A stretch of DNA of 64,000 nucleotides, taken from contig CANQJV010000003.1 in NCBI GenBank assembly GCA_947624295.1, positions 55,651 through 119,650 of the forward strand, written 5' to 3'. A program made the position numbers and the translations under genes. Positions 47,630 through 55,041 of this stretch are shown one piece after another; within the stretch, counting starts at the first letter, position 1, and each line of letters opens with the position of its first letter. Below the pieces are notes generated by a model that searched no databases, was not told the DNA's origin, and saw nothing but the letters and a program-made list of their open reading frames with translations. The stretch is from an uncultured Ruminococcus sp. (GTDB taxonomy: Bacteria; Bacillota; Clostridia; Oscillospirales; Ruminococcaceae).

Positions 47630-48646
47630 TTACCTCATATTTTCCGCCAATACAGGATACGAGAGTATTTCCTGCGGAAGACGTTTATTATTTTGCAATA
47701 TATATGTAATCTGTTCTTGTTCCTCAACAGAAAACATAGAAAGTATTCCTGTCATTTCGGGCATTATGCATCTTCCATCGTCACTGTCAGGCAGTTGAAT
47801 ATTTCTGCTTAATTCAAGCATTTTCTTATATGCAGGAATAAACAATTCAATATGCAGTTCCTTGACCTCTTTGCAAAGGCGCAGAAAAATATCAAAACCG
47901 GCTCTGTCGATATCTCCGCAATACAAAAAACGAACTTCATCAGCACATAGATATTCAACATAGGAACGAAACTTTCCATTTCCGGTAATATCATTTCCTT
48001 GACCGAAGATTACGCCATTGATTTTAATATCAAACAAATAACAGACACCGGATTCATACATCAGTCTCCGGATATTAAACCATATATCCTTATTTTCACA
48101 TATAAGCAATGTCATTTTTGATTTACGTACAGGAATATAATCTGAAAAGCATTGTTCAGGAGTTTTGTAACAGCACAATGTTTCAGGTGATATACCTATA
48201 CATTCAAGCAGTTTCAAATGATTGTCAAGTTCTTTTTCCTCGCCGAATATTGAAAAAGAACGCTCTCGTCTTGACATTGTATCATTGCTTTTATGATGTG
48301 TAAGCCATTCACTAAGGCGTTGTAAAAATATTTTATTTTTAACAAATTGTTCACGATTACGAAAGAGGTAACCATTTGCCTGTAGCCGTGGGTGAAGTGC
48401 GTAAATCTCATCAGGCGGTATTTGAACCGTATTTATGTGGATTGTATATCGCATAAACAGAGGCGTTTTCTGATTTCCATTTGTTCCACTGCTTTTTATT
48501 GGAATCAGAATACCCTTTTCAGTAAGCTCGATAATTTGTTTATTTAACTGTACTGAATCTGAACAAATACAATTTAATTCCTCAAGAGTTATTCTTTTGC
48601 GTGGAAATTTCTGTAATGCTTTATATATTATATCGGACTTACTCAT
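47630..48646 (-). CDS. jetD: Wadjet Toprim nuclease JetD
   Basis: Nuclease subunit that cuts the plasmid DNA once the SMC complex has stalled on it. The 338 residues start with a winged-helix-like part (IIYKALQKFPRKRITLEELN) and a region resembling DUF3322. The C-terminal half is a Toprim-type domain with Glu184 in LLICENKDIW and the acidic pair in YCGDIDRAGFDIF (Asp245 and Asp247), as expected for a topoisomerase VI-like metal site. I start it at ATG 48646 behind GGAGG; the frame continues upstream without such a site. It is the first gene of the operon, so the order is D-A-B-C. Confidence 0.82.
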   Translation of the reverse strand: MSKSDIIYKALQKFPRKRITLEELNCICSDSVQLNKQIIELTEKGILIPIKSSGTNGNQKTPLFMRYTIHINTVQIPPDEIYALHPRLQANGYLFRNREQFVKNKIFLQRLSEWLTHHKSNDTMSRRERSFSIFGEEKELDNHLKLLECIGISPETLCCYKTPEQCFSDYIPVRKSKMTLLICENKDIWFNIRRLMYESGVCYLFDIKINGVIFGQGNDITGNGKFRSYVEYLCADEVRFLYCGDIDRAGFDIFLRLCKEVKELHIELFIPAYKKMLELSRNIQLPDSDDGRCIMPEMTGILSMFSVEEQEQITYILQNNKRLPQEILSYPVLAENMR

Positions 48647-48840
48647 ATATTGTCGCCTCCGAACCGAATATATACTCCTCTCTATTGCAAATATCAGCAA
48701 TATTGCTGATATAATTTCCATCACTCTGCATCAGAAATCTTCACCATACGACAGTATGCTTTCAGATTTCTTCCTTGACATACGAATTTTCGGTTCAGCA
48801 TTCTTTGGATATTTTGCAGCAGCGGAGAGTATAATTTATA
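48647..48840 (-). other. Structured intergenic region upstream of the Wadjet operon
   Basis: No gene is seen here. It contains a 22-bp perfect palindrome (48691-48712, core TCAGCAATATTGCTGA), a nested inverted repeat AGAAATCT (48733-40) / AGATTTCT (48764-71) with an inner CATAC (48745-49) / GTATG (48754-58), and an outer pair GAACCGAA (48661-68) / TTCGGTTC (48789-96). The palindrome may be an operator for the jet operon; the rest could be an RNA leader or a small repeat element. No convincing -35/-10 pair was found. Confidence 0.6.
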
Positions 48841-48878
48841 ATGAAAAAGGAAGATACTTTTCAATAAAGCATCTTCCT
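48841..48878 (-). terminator. Intrinsic terminator downstream of rpsT
   Basis: On the minus strand: AGGAAGAT, loop, ATCTTCCT, then TTTTTC. It lies 86 bp after the rpsT stop and separates rpsT from the Wadjet operon. Confidence 0.75.
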
Positions 48879-48963
48879 GTTTTGAGCTTTTAACAGTTTG
48901 TAGTACAGGTATGCGTACAGACCTGAAATATAAGAGAATGATTTTATTTTTACTTCAAAGAAA

Positions 48964-49224
48964 TCAGCCGGCAGCATTGAGTTTCTTAGCAAGCTGTGCT
49001 TTTTTTCTTGCAGCCTTATTTTTATGAATAAGACCTTTTGCGCAAGCCTGGTCAACTTTCTTGATAGCAAGTCTGATAGCTTCTGTTTTGTTGTCAGCAT
49101 TTGAAGTGCAAGCGATGTCAGCTTTTTTGAGGACAGTCTTGAGGTTAGATTTTCTTGACTTGTTAGCAGCAGCCTTTGTCGCATTAACTTTCACACGCTT
49201 TTTAGCAGATTTGATATTTGGCAT
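48964..49224 (-). CDS. rpsT: 30S ribosomal protein S20
   Basis: Small basic ribosomal protein of 86 residues that binds 16S rRNA. MPNIKSAKKRVKVNATKAA at the start and KGLIHKNKAARKKAQLAKKL at the end are diagnostic. The ATG at 49224 follows GGAGGTGT. It has its own promoter and a leader of about 110 nt. Confidence 0.95.
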   Translation of the reverse strand: MPNIKSAKKRVKVNATKAAANKSRKSNLKTVLKKADIACTSNADNKTEAIRLAIKKVDQACAKGLIHKNKAARKKAQLAKKLNAAG

Positions 49225-49341
49225 TTTGTACACCTCCGATTTTGTACACGGATAAACTCCGCAGATTTACAGATAATAATATAAGCATAAAAATTATGCC
49301 CGGCAGATTGCAACGCACAACTGCCTACTGAGACAATAATA

Positions 49342-49370
49342 ATTATAACATTTTTTTCTTGAAAATGCAA
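49342..49370 (-). promoter_or_regulatory. Predicted sigma-A promoter of rpsT
   Basis: On the minus strand: TTGCAT (49370-49365), 17-bp spacer, TATAAT (49347-49342). The leader of about 110 nt contains a GGCAG/CTGCC inverted repeat and GCATAA/TTATGC, which might form structure for feedback control by S20. Confidence 0.72.
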
Positions 49371-49442
49371 TAGGCATATCAAAAAATTATGGCAAAATTT
49401 TAATGTTGAAACACAGCATAATGTACAAAAGGAGGAATTTTT

Positions 49443-50288
49443 ATGAATTTCAGGTCTGACCTTGCTGTTGAACAGATTACAACTGAAAATTTACCGACGG
49501 GAGTTCATGTAACAAAGCGTGGGAAAGCGTTTGAAATCACGGAAATAGTGATAGATGATGACCGTCACCGCAAATCACTCGGGAAAGGGCGTGGGAAGTA
49601 CATCACGCTTGAAAGCGGAAGTCTTAGCCGTTTTTCGGATTACTATGAAGATATGGCGCAGGAACTTGCTGACGAAATAAGACCGTTTATTCCTGACGGC
49701 GAAATATTTGTTGCAGGTCTGGGGAACAGGGATATAACACCTGATGCAATAGGCGTGCAGACAGCTGAAAAAGTACTTGCGACACGTCATTTACAGGACG
49801 AACTCGAGGAAGAAGAAGAATTTCTCACCTCATTGCGCCGTGTAAGCACATTTGCGGGCGGTGTAATGGGTCAGACGGGTATTGAAACGGCTGAACTAAT
49901 AAAGGCGGTATGCAGTGAAATAAATCCGTCAGCAGTTATTGTAGTTGATGCGCTTGCCTGTTCAGATATAAGCCGTCTTGGGACTACAATTCAGATAAGC
50001 GACAGCGGGATTTCTCCGGGGAGCGGCGTAGCAAACAAACGGAAAGAGTTATCGCAGGCGAATCTCGGTATACCTGTAATTGCGGTAGGAGTGCCTACAG
50101 TTGTAGATATGCACACTATAGTACAGAATCTCACGGGAATTGACATTGACGGCAATTTACCGAATATAATGGTAACTCCACGAGATATAGACCGTCTTAC
50201 GGAGAGAGCCTCACAACTCATAGCGTTCAGTATAAATCTTGCATTACAGCCTACACTTACATTTGACGATGTAAGGGGACTATTCTGA
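49443..50288 (+). CDS. gpr: Germination protease (GPR endopeptidase)
   Basis: Spore protease that degrades small acid-soluble spore proteins at germination. The 281 residues contain the family motifs RSDLAVE at the very N-terminus, VAGLGNRDITPDAIGVQ and SDSGISPGSGVANKR, and GVPTVVD. The Bacillus zymogen is about 370 residues with a propeptide before the RTDLAVE-like site; here only four residues precede that site and the protein is shorter. GGAGGAAT lies before the ATG. A lone gpr without SASP genes nearby is usual, since those are unlinked. Confidence 0.92.
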   Translation: MNFRSDLAVEQITTENLPTGVHVTKRGKAFEITEIVIDDDRHRKSLGKGRGKYITLESGSLSRFSDYYEDMAQELADEIRPFIPDGEIFVAGLGNRDITPDAIGVQTAEKVLATRHLQDELEEEEEFLTSLRRVSTFAGGVMGQTGIETAELIKAVCSEINPSAVIVVDALACSDISRLGTTIQISDSGISPGSGVANKRKELSQANLGIPVIAVGVPTVVDMHTIVQNLTGIDIDGNLPNIMVTPRDIDRLTERASQLIAFSINLALQPTLTFDDVRGLF

Positions 50289-50292
50289 CAAA

Positions 50293-50321
50293 CAACCGCA
50301 CATTTTTGTGCGGTGTTGCCT
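50293..50321 (+). terminator. Hairpin after gpr sharing sequence with the 58-kb repeat element
   Basis: ACCGCACA (50295-50302), TTTT loop, TGTGCGGT (50307-50314): a perfect 8-bp stem without a T-run behind it. The 17 bases TTTGTGCGGTGTTGCCT (50305-50321) are identical to the right end of the element at 58064-58201, so this may be a remnant of that repeat that now serves as a weak bidirectional terminator between gpr and the convergent peptidase gene. Confidence 0.6.
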
Positions 50322-50324
50322 GTA

Positions 50325-51434
50325 TTATTCAAATTCAGCAGCAGTTGTTTCAGTTTCGTCAATTGTTGTTTCTGTCGGAATCGTCGTCATATCGAGATTT
50401 TCCTCACCGGGAGCAACTTTCTCGCTTTTGTGGACGGTAACAACGAATCCGTCAACGTTATTTCCCGAAATATCGTACTTGTAACCTGTAGGCACGGGGA
50501 CATTTGTCACGTCTGAAGAATCATCCGATGCAAAGAAAAATACTTCATAGTCTGCACCTTCGGCGGTAAATTCAAGATGTTCGCCTTCATAGGGGTAATT
50601 CATACGGAGCAAATCGGTATATTCCTCAAGGCAAAGGTTATTTTCAGTCATATAAGTTGCGTGCGGTACGCCTACATAGCGGAAATGCCACGGTTCATAG
50701 CGAAATTCCGTAATATCCTCTTTATCTTCGGGGTAACGTATAATAAAGCCGTACTTATAGCAATTGTTGTTCAGCCACTCGAAATCGCCTGTACCCTGAT
50801 AATCGTAATTTATAACTTCGCTGAAATCGAATGCATAACCTGTTTCGTGTTCACTGAATCCGGGTTTTGCGACAATAGGAGCTTCCTCATCATCTTCGCT
50901 GTAAGTCGCTGTAAACTGGTCATATAGTTGTTGCTGGAAATCCTTGGTTCTATGTGAACCGTAAATTATAAGCGTATCATTCTGGTAAATGTCATAGAAA
51001 TCCTCAATCATTTGTGCCATAGGTTCATAAACCGAATCGATAATCATATAAGTATAGTCTACAGCAGTAAAGAAATCACGTCCTGTTTCGTCATTTTTGG
51101 TCATAATACTAACGAGATTTTCGTCACCCGTACTGAAATACTCATACTGATTATTTACAAGAATCAAGTCGCCTTTGAATTTATCTTTTGTACTAACAGG
51201 TGCATAAGTGAAAATAACTTTATCGGGGTCAATAGGCTGAGTAGTATCGGGGACTTCTATTTCATTTGAACCTGAAGTATCAACAAATTTAGATTGTGGA
51301 ACAATAGTTGCATTATCGACTTCGCCCTTGACAACATAAACGCCTGCACCGATAATGAGTACACAAAAAACGAATTCTGTCAAAGTTTTTGCACGCCTGA
51401 TACTTTTTTCTCTGCTTACTTTATTTTTAGGCAT
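50325..51434 (-). CDS. D-Ala-D-Ala carboxypeptidase, VanY/M15B type
   Basis: Zinc peptidase that removes the last D-Ala from peptidoglycan stems, outside the membrane. The 369 residues start with a basic N-terminus and one membrane helix (LTEFVFCVLIIGAGVYVV), a Pro/Thr-rich spacer, and the M15B domain (about 150-300): GSHRTKDFQQQLYD, GFSEHETGYAFDFSE (zinc-binding His and Asp) and EFRYEPWHFRYVG with the second His. A C-terminal extension of about 90 residues with little recognisable sequence ends in a Thr/Glu-rich tail. The ATG follows AGGAGAAAAA. It converges on gpr with 36 bp between them. Confidence 0.88.
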   Translation of the reverse strand: MPKNKVSREKSIRRAKTLTEFVFCVLIIGAGVYVVKGEVDNATIVPQSKFVDTSGSNEIEVPDTTQPIDPDKVIFTYAPVSTKDKFKGDLILVNNQYEYFSTGDENLVSIMTKNDETGRDFFTAVDYTYMIIDSVYEPMAQMIEDFYDIYQNDTLIIYGSHRTKDFQQQLYDQFTATYSEDDEEAPIVAKPGFSEHETGYAFDFSEVINYDYQGTGDFEWLNNNCYKYGFIIRYPEDKEDITEFRYEPWHFRYVGVPHATYMTENNLCLEEYTDLLRMNYPYEGEHLEFTAEGADYEVFFFASDDSSDVTNVPVPTGYKYDISGNNVDGFVVTVHKSEKVAPGEENLDMTTIPTETTIDETETTAAEFE

Positions 51435-51509
51435 AATTTTTCTCCTGTCTGCCGATTAAACGGCTATAATCCACACATTTTCTATTCTCTGTATCTATCT
51501 GATAACTAT

Positions 51510-51518
51510 ATTATACCA
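51510..51518 (-). promoter_or_regulatory. Extended -10 promoter of the VanY-like peptidase
   Basis: On the minus strand TGGTATAAT (TG-n-TATAAT, 51518-51510), about 75 bp before the start. No good -35 box is visible, which fits an extended -10 type. Confidence 0.55.
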
Positions 51519-51738
51519 CACAATTATGAAAAAATATAGAGTTTTTTACACATATTGTCGGAACTTACAAATAATTATTTATTTTTTGCGGACAAACAGT
51601 GCATTATGCCTATAAATCAAATTTTTTGTTGATTTGTATACTTTTAATAAATATAATATCACATCATCATATTTATAGTAGAATGTGACAAAAAAATAAC
51701 ATAGTTTGTGATAATATGCACAATATTAAAAAAAAGAC

Positions 51739-51767
51739 TTGAAAATATGATATAAAAATGTTATAAT
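51739..51767 (+). promoter_or_regulatory. Predicted sigma-A promoter of the zinc-ribbon protein
   Basis: TTGAAA (51739-51744), 17-bp spacer, TATAAT (51762-51767); leader about 47 nt. Confidence 0.75.
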
Positions 51768-51821
51768 GATTTTGTAAGCAAAATTTTTTGTGAACTTTTT
51801 GTTAAGAAAGGCGGTGAATTT

Positions 51822-52985
51822 ATGATATGCAATATGTGTGGAACCGAAAACAAAAATAACACAAAAATCTGTATAAGATGTGGAAATAATCTTTCCACGG
51901 AAATAATCGACGAACCTTTTATCCCTCGTCTTGATACGGAACGTGTATCTCTTCCACAAGCAGGAAGTACACCTATCCCGTTACAACCCGATAATATCAG
52001 GCAAACTGTAAATAATCCATATATGAACGCACCTCCGCCTTTGTACAATCAATCGCAAATTATAGGGTATGATATTAACGGTATGCCGATATACGCTCCG
52101 CCTATGTATAATCAGTATCAGCCACAAATTATAGGGTACGATACAAACGGTATGCCGATTTACGCACAACCGCAGGTTATTATAGGATACGACCCGAACG
52201 GTATGCCAATATATGCGTCTCCTCCGGTATACGGGCAGTACAATCAACCGCAAAATACAGGTTATCCTCCACCACCACCTCCTCCGCCTCAACAACAAAA
52301 TATGCCGGATATGCCTGATATACCTGATATACCTATAATTACTCCGCCGGAATCAGAAGATAAGGAAGAAGAAAAAGTTGACGTTCCTGACGATTTCTGG
52401 GCATTTTTCGAGGGAGGGAAACCTTCCGAAAACAGGGAAGAACAATCAGCTGACGACTTTTTCGGGAAATCAGTCCACGGTAATTCAGGGCACACTGTAA
52501 CTCCTGTAAAGCGTACCGAAAAAAATAAAAATTCATATATGAACGATGTTCCTGTTGTTGATGCGAGTAAGCTCGAAAAAAATGATTCGGCTAAATTTGC
52601 AAGAATGTACATGAAAAAGGCAGACAATGTCAATTCCAACGATTTAGGCGACAGCGAACATAAAAAAACAAGGGAAATAGACAAAATGTTCCCGACAAGG
52701 CAAGTTGATGCGGATAGACTTGCTGTGAAAGTCAAAGTAAAATCCCGTGTTTCAATGAGTAATGCAGGCTCTGCTGACCCTGATACTCTCGAAACATATG
52801 TTCCTAAGCATAAAGAAGCTGTTATGGGGCTTGCTGACCACGCTGTAGAAGCAATGCCCAAACATTCAAATCCGTATCATAATGAGATTGATGATATAGA
52901 ACTCCCGGAATATATGCAGGCGAAAAAAACTCACCACGAAGATACTGCGGAAATACCGTCAATCCCAAAAGTTAAAAAAAATTAA
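51822..52985 (+). CDS. Zinc-ribbon protein with tandem GYDxNGMPIYA repeats
   Basis: A 387-residue cytoplasmic-looking protein without signal peptide or membrane helix. The N-terminus is a zinc ribbon (MICNMCGTENKNNTKICIRC, two CxxC knuckles). Next come three near-identical repeats with the core IIGYDxNGMPIYA (about residues 80-130), split by Pro/Gln/Tyr-rich spacers, and a run of eight prolines. The second half is charged and probably disordered, with an acidic PDDFWAFFEGGKP box and a basic, Lys-rich stretch (KVKVKSRVSM). I do not know the function; the ribbon suggests binding of nucleic acid or protein, the repeats a multivalent contact. It is 21 bp ahead of mscL and probably co-transcribed. 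Confidence 0.8.
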   Translation: MICNMCGTENKNNTKICIRCGNNLSTEIIDEPFIPRLDTERVSLPQAGSTPIPLQPDNIRQTVNNPYMNAPPPLYNQSQIIGYDINGMPIYAPPMYNQYQPQIIGYDTNGMPIYAQPQVIIGYDPNGMPIYASPPVYGQYNQPQNTGYPPPPPPPPQQQNMPDMPDIPDIPIITPPESEDKEEEKVDVPDDFWAFFEGGKPSENREEQSADDFFGKSVHGNSGHTVTPVKRTEKNKNSYMNDVPVVDASKLEKNDSAKFARMYMKKADNVNSNDLGDSEHKKTREIDKMFPTRQVDADRLAVKVKVKSRVSMSNAGSADPDTLETYVPKHKEAVMGLADHAVEAMPKHSNPYHNEIDDIELPEYMQAKKTHHEDTAEIPSIPKVKKN

Positions 52986-53006
52986 AATATAAAGGAGAAG
53001 ATTAAA

Positions 53007-53426
53007 ATGAAGAAGTTACTCGAAGAATTTAAGGCGTTTATAATGCGTGGAAACATCATGGATATGGCGATAGGTGTCATTGTCGGCGGAGCGTTTTCGA
53101 ATCTCGTCACATCACTGCTTGATAATATAATCTCGCCTATCCTCGGATTTTTCAACTATGGCGGTTTCAACGGCTTAAGTTTCAAACTCTGGAGAGCGGA
53201 ATTAAGATACGGTGCATTTCTGAATGACGTTGTTAATTTTATTATCATGGCGGCTGTTGTATTCCTCATGATGAAACTTGTTTCAATGGCGATGAATGCA
53301 ATCCACAAAAAAGAGGCAGAAAAACCTGCTGAACCTCCCAAACCGACAAAAGAAGAACTTATCCTCACTGAAATCAGGGATTTGCTCAGACAGCAGGCTG
53401 CAAACGAGTCTAAAAATGCTGAATAA
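53007..53426 (+). CDS. mscL: Large-conductance mechanosensitive channel MscL
   Basis: Membrane channel that opens under osmotic downshock and releases solutes. The 139 residues show the diagnostic start EEFKAFIMRGNIMDMAIGVIV, a second membrane helix (VVNFIIMAAVVFLMMKLVSM) and a charged C-terminal helix (KEELILTEIRDLLRQQ). The periplasmic loop is of normal size. AAAGGAGAAG precedes the ATG, and a terminator follows. Confidence 0.94.
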   Translation: MKKLLEEFKAFIMRGNIMDMAIGVIVGGAFSNLVTSLLDNIISPILGFFNYGGFNGLSFKLWRAELRYGAFLNDVVNFIIMAAVVFLMMKLVSMAMNAIHKKEAEKPAEPPKPTKEELILTEIRDLLRQQAANESKNAE

Positions 53427-53454
53427 TTTACATATTAAATTAAAAAATTAAAGC

Positions 53455-53487
53455 AAAAGACTGTACGGTATTTAGTACAGTCTTTTT
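53455..53487. terminator. Bidirectional terminator between mscL and the ABC exporter operon
   Basis: AAAAGACTGTAC, 8-nt loop, GTACAGTCTTTTT: a perfect 12-bp stem that serves mscL on the plus strand and the exporter operon on the minus strand (5 bp from its last stop codon). Confidence 0.9.
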
Positions 53488-53491
53488 GTTA

Positions 53492-54229
53492 TTATTTTTT
53501 CTTAAGGAACGCTTCATATTTATCGCAGATTTCTTCTGTTGCGCCAAAATCTACCTGTTTACCCTTATCAAGCCATAAAACTTTAGTTGCCATACGTCTT
53601 ATCTGCTCAAGGGAATGCGATACAAGCAGAGTAGTTGCTCCACTGCCTATAATTTCAAGCATTTTCTGTTCACTTTTCCGGCGGAATGCACCGTCACCAA
53701 CTGAAAGCACCTCGTCAAGTATCAGTATTTCGGGCTTTACAAGGCACGCAATTGAAAACGCAAGCCTTGACTTCATACCCGAAGATAGATGTGAAAATTT
53801 CCTGTCCTCAAATTCCTTGAGTTCAGCAAATTCAATAATGCTTTCATAGGTCTGATTCATAAATTCACGAGTATAGCCCAGCATCGCACCTCTCAAGAAA
53901 GTATTTTCTTTTACAGTCAAATCACCATCAAAACCCGTGCCCAATTCAAGCAGAGATGCTATATTACCCCGTACCGCCATAGTGCCTTTAGTAGGGCGCA
54001 TTATCCCTGAAATGACTTTGCACAATGTTGATTTTCCTGCGCCGTTAGTCCCTATGATACCAAGCAATTCGCCTTCTTCTATTGCAAAATTTATGTCATT
54101 CAGTGCAAGAAATTCTTTTTGAGTATAAGTCCCTTTGATTTTCTGAATTATCACGTCTTTAAGCCCGATATTTGAGAAATCTCCGACAATATACGAAACA
54201 GAAACGTTATTAAGTTCAATTTTTTTCAT
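53492..54229 (-). CDS. ABC transporter ATP-binding protein, polysaccharide export (Wzt/TagH type)
   Basis: Drives export of a lipid-linked glycan together with the permease encoded before it. The 245 residues have Walker A GTNGAGKST, the signature SHLSSGMKSRLAFSIACLV and Walker B LILDEVLSVGD; the SVGDGAF sequence is typical of the glycan-export subfamily. The start at ATG 54229 is behind GAGGAA. It ends soon after the nucleotide-binding domain, so the C-terminal carbohydrate-binding domain found in some Wzt proteins is absent and the substrate is probably not selected by a terminal sugar cap. Confidence 0.9.
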   Translation of the reverse strand: MKKIELNNVSVSYIVGDFSNIGLKDVIIQKIKGTYTQKEFLALNDINFAIEEGELLGIIGTNGAGKSTLCKVISGIMRPTKGTMAVRGNIASLLELGTGFDGDLTVKENTFLRGAMLGYTREFMNQTYESIIEFAELKEFEDRKFSHLSSGMKSRLAFSIACLVKPEILILDEVLSVGDGAFRRKSEQKMLEIIGSGATTLLVSHSLEQIRRMATKVLWLDKGKQVDFGATEEICDKYEAFLKKK

Positions 54230-54253
54230 AGATTTCCTCACTTATGAACAAAT

Positions 54254-55033
54254 TTACATATAATACATAAATTTATAGTTATATTTTTTATAAATCAGCG
54301 CACCTATTCCCAACGCAAGGACGGCGTACAGTAAGCATAATACGTGTACTTTCCAACTCGGTATAATTCCGTCAATGACAATCCGCCTGAAATACGTAAT
54401 ATAAGTATAAAGCGGATTGAGGTAGAATAGTCTTTGTGCCTGTGGTGAATACGTATCAGTATAGTAGAAAATTGCGGAGAGATACATCAGCATAAGCGTA
54501 AATATATCATAGAGATACTGTATATCCTTGAATATGACGAACAATGCCGACAGAATAAATCCGCAGCCTATATTGAAGATAATCAGGCAGATAACAGGGT
54601 ACACTAACAGTAAGAAATTAAAATGAAACTCTATACCGTCAAAAAAGGCAAATATAAAGAATATCAGCAGTGTAAGGACGTAATTTATAACAGATGCGAC
54701 ATTTTTCGAAAGCAGAAACATATATTTTGGTAAATTTATTTTAGTTATAATTCCCGCATTCTGCATAAGGGAGTTCATTCCGCCGGTAGTCGAGTCCTTG
54801 AAAAAAGCATATGTCAGATTCCCTGCGAAAAGGTATATTGTATAGTGAGGCTTGTCCCTGCCGAAAAAATTCGTGAATACTATACTCATCACAAGTAACT
54901 GCATAAGCGGTGAAATCAAACTCCACATCATACCTAAAACAGTACGCTTATATTTTTTCTTGAAATCACGTTTTACGAGTTCCTCAAAGAGAAACTGATT
55001 TTTCTTTATTTTTTTAACTATATTCTGAAACAT
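54254..55033 (-). CDS. ABC transporter permease, polysaccharide export (Wzm/TagG type)
   Basis: Membrane partner of the ATPase, 259 residues with six hydrophobic helices. The N-terminus has VKRDFKKKYKRTVLGMMWSL, typical of ABC-2 glycan exporters, and AGNLTYAFFKDST and YLNPLYTYITYFRRIV are further family marks. I prefer the ATG at 55033 because GAGG lies 6 bp upstream; an ATG at 55045 overlaps the preceding stop (ATGA) and is also possible by coupling. It is followed 24 bp later by the ATPase gene. Confidence 0.9.
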   Translation of the reverse strand: MFQNIVKKIKKNQFLFEELVKRDFKKKYKRTVLGMMWSLISPLMQLLVMSIVFTNFFGRDKPHYTIYLFAGNLTYAFFKDSTTGGMNSLMQNAGIITKINLPKYMFLLSKNVASVINYVLTLLIFFIFAFFDGIEFHFNFLLLVYPVICLIIFNIGCGFILSALFVIFKDIQYLYDIFTLMLMYLSAIFYYTDTYSPQAQRLFYLNPLYTYITYFRRIVIDGIIPSWKVHVLCLLYAVLALGIGALIYKKYNYKFMYYM

Positions 55034-55041
55034 TTCGCACC

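Larger units (their letters stand above)
51435..51821. other. AT-rich divergent intergenic region
   Basis: 387 bp without a gene, between the VanY-like peptidase (minus) and the zinc-ribbon protein (plus). It holds an extended -10 promoter for the first, a good promoter for the second, and an AT-rich inverted repeat AAATCAA (51614-51620) / TTGATTT (51629-51635). Nothing else is recognised. Confidence 0.7.

Noticed and set aside
41119..48646. Recent transfer of the Wadjet operon judged by base composition
   Set aside because: The codon style looks different by eye, but the G+C content appears close to that of the neighbours and I could not compute it. There are no integrase, tRNA or att-like repeats at the borders.
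49385..49442. Sigma-G promoter before gpr
   Set aside because: A CATAATG near 49418 looks like part of a -10 box, but no TGAATA-type -35 at the right distance was found.
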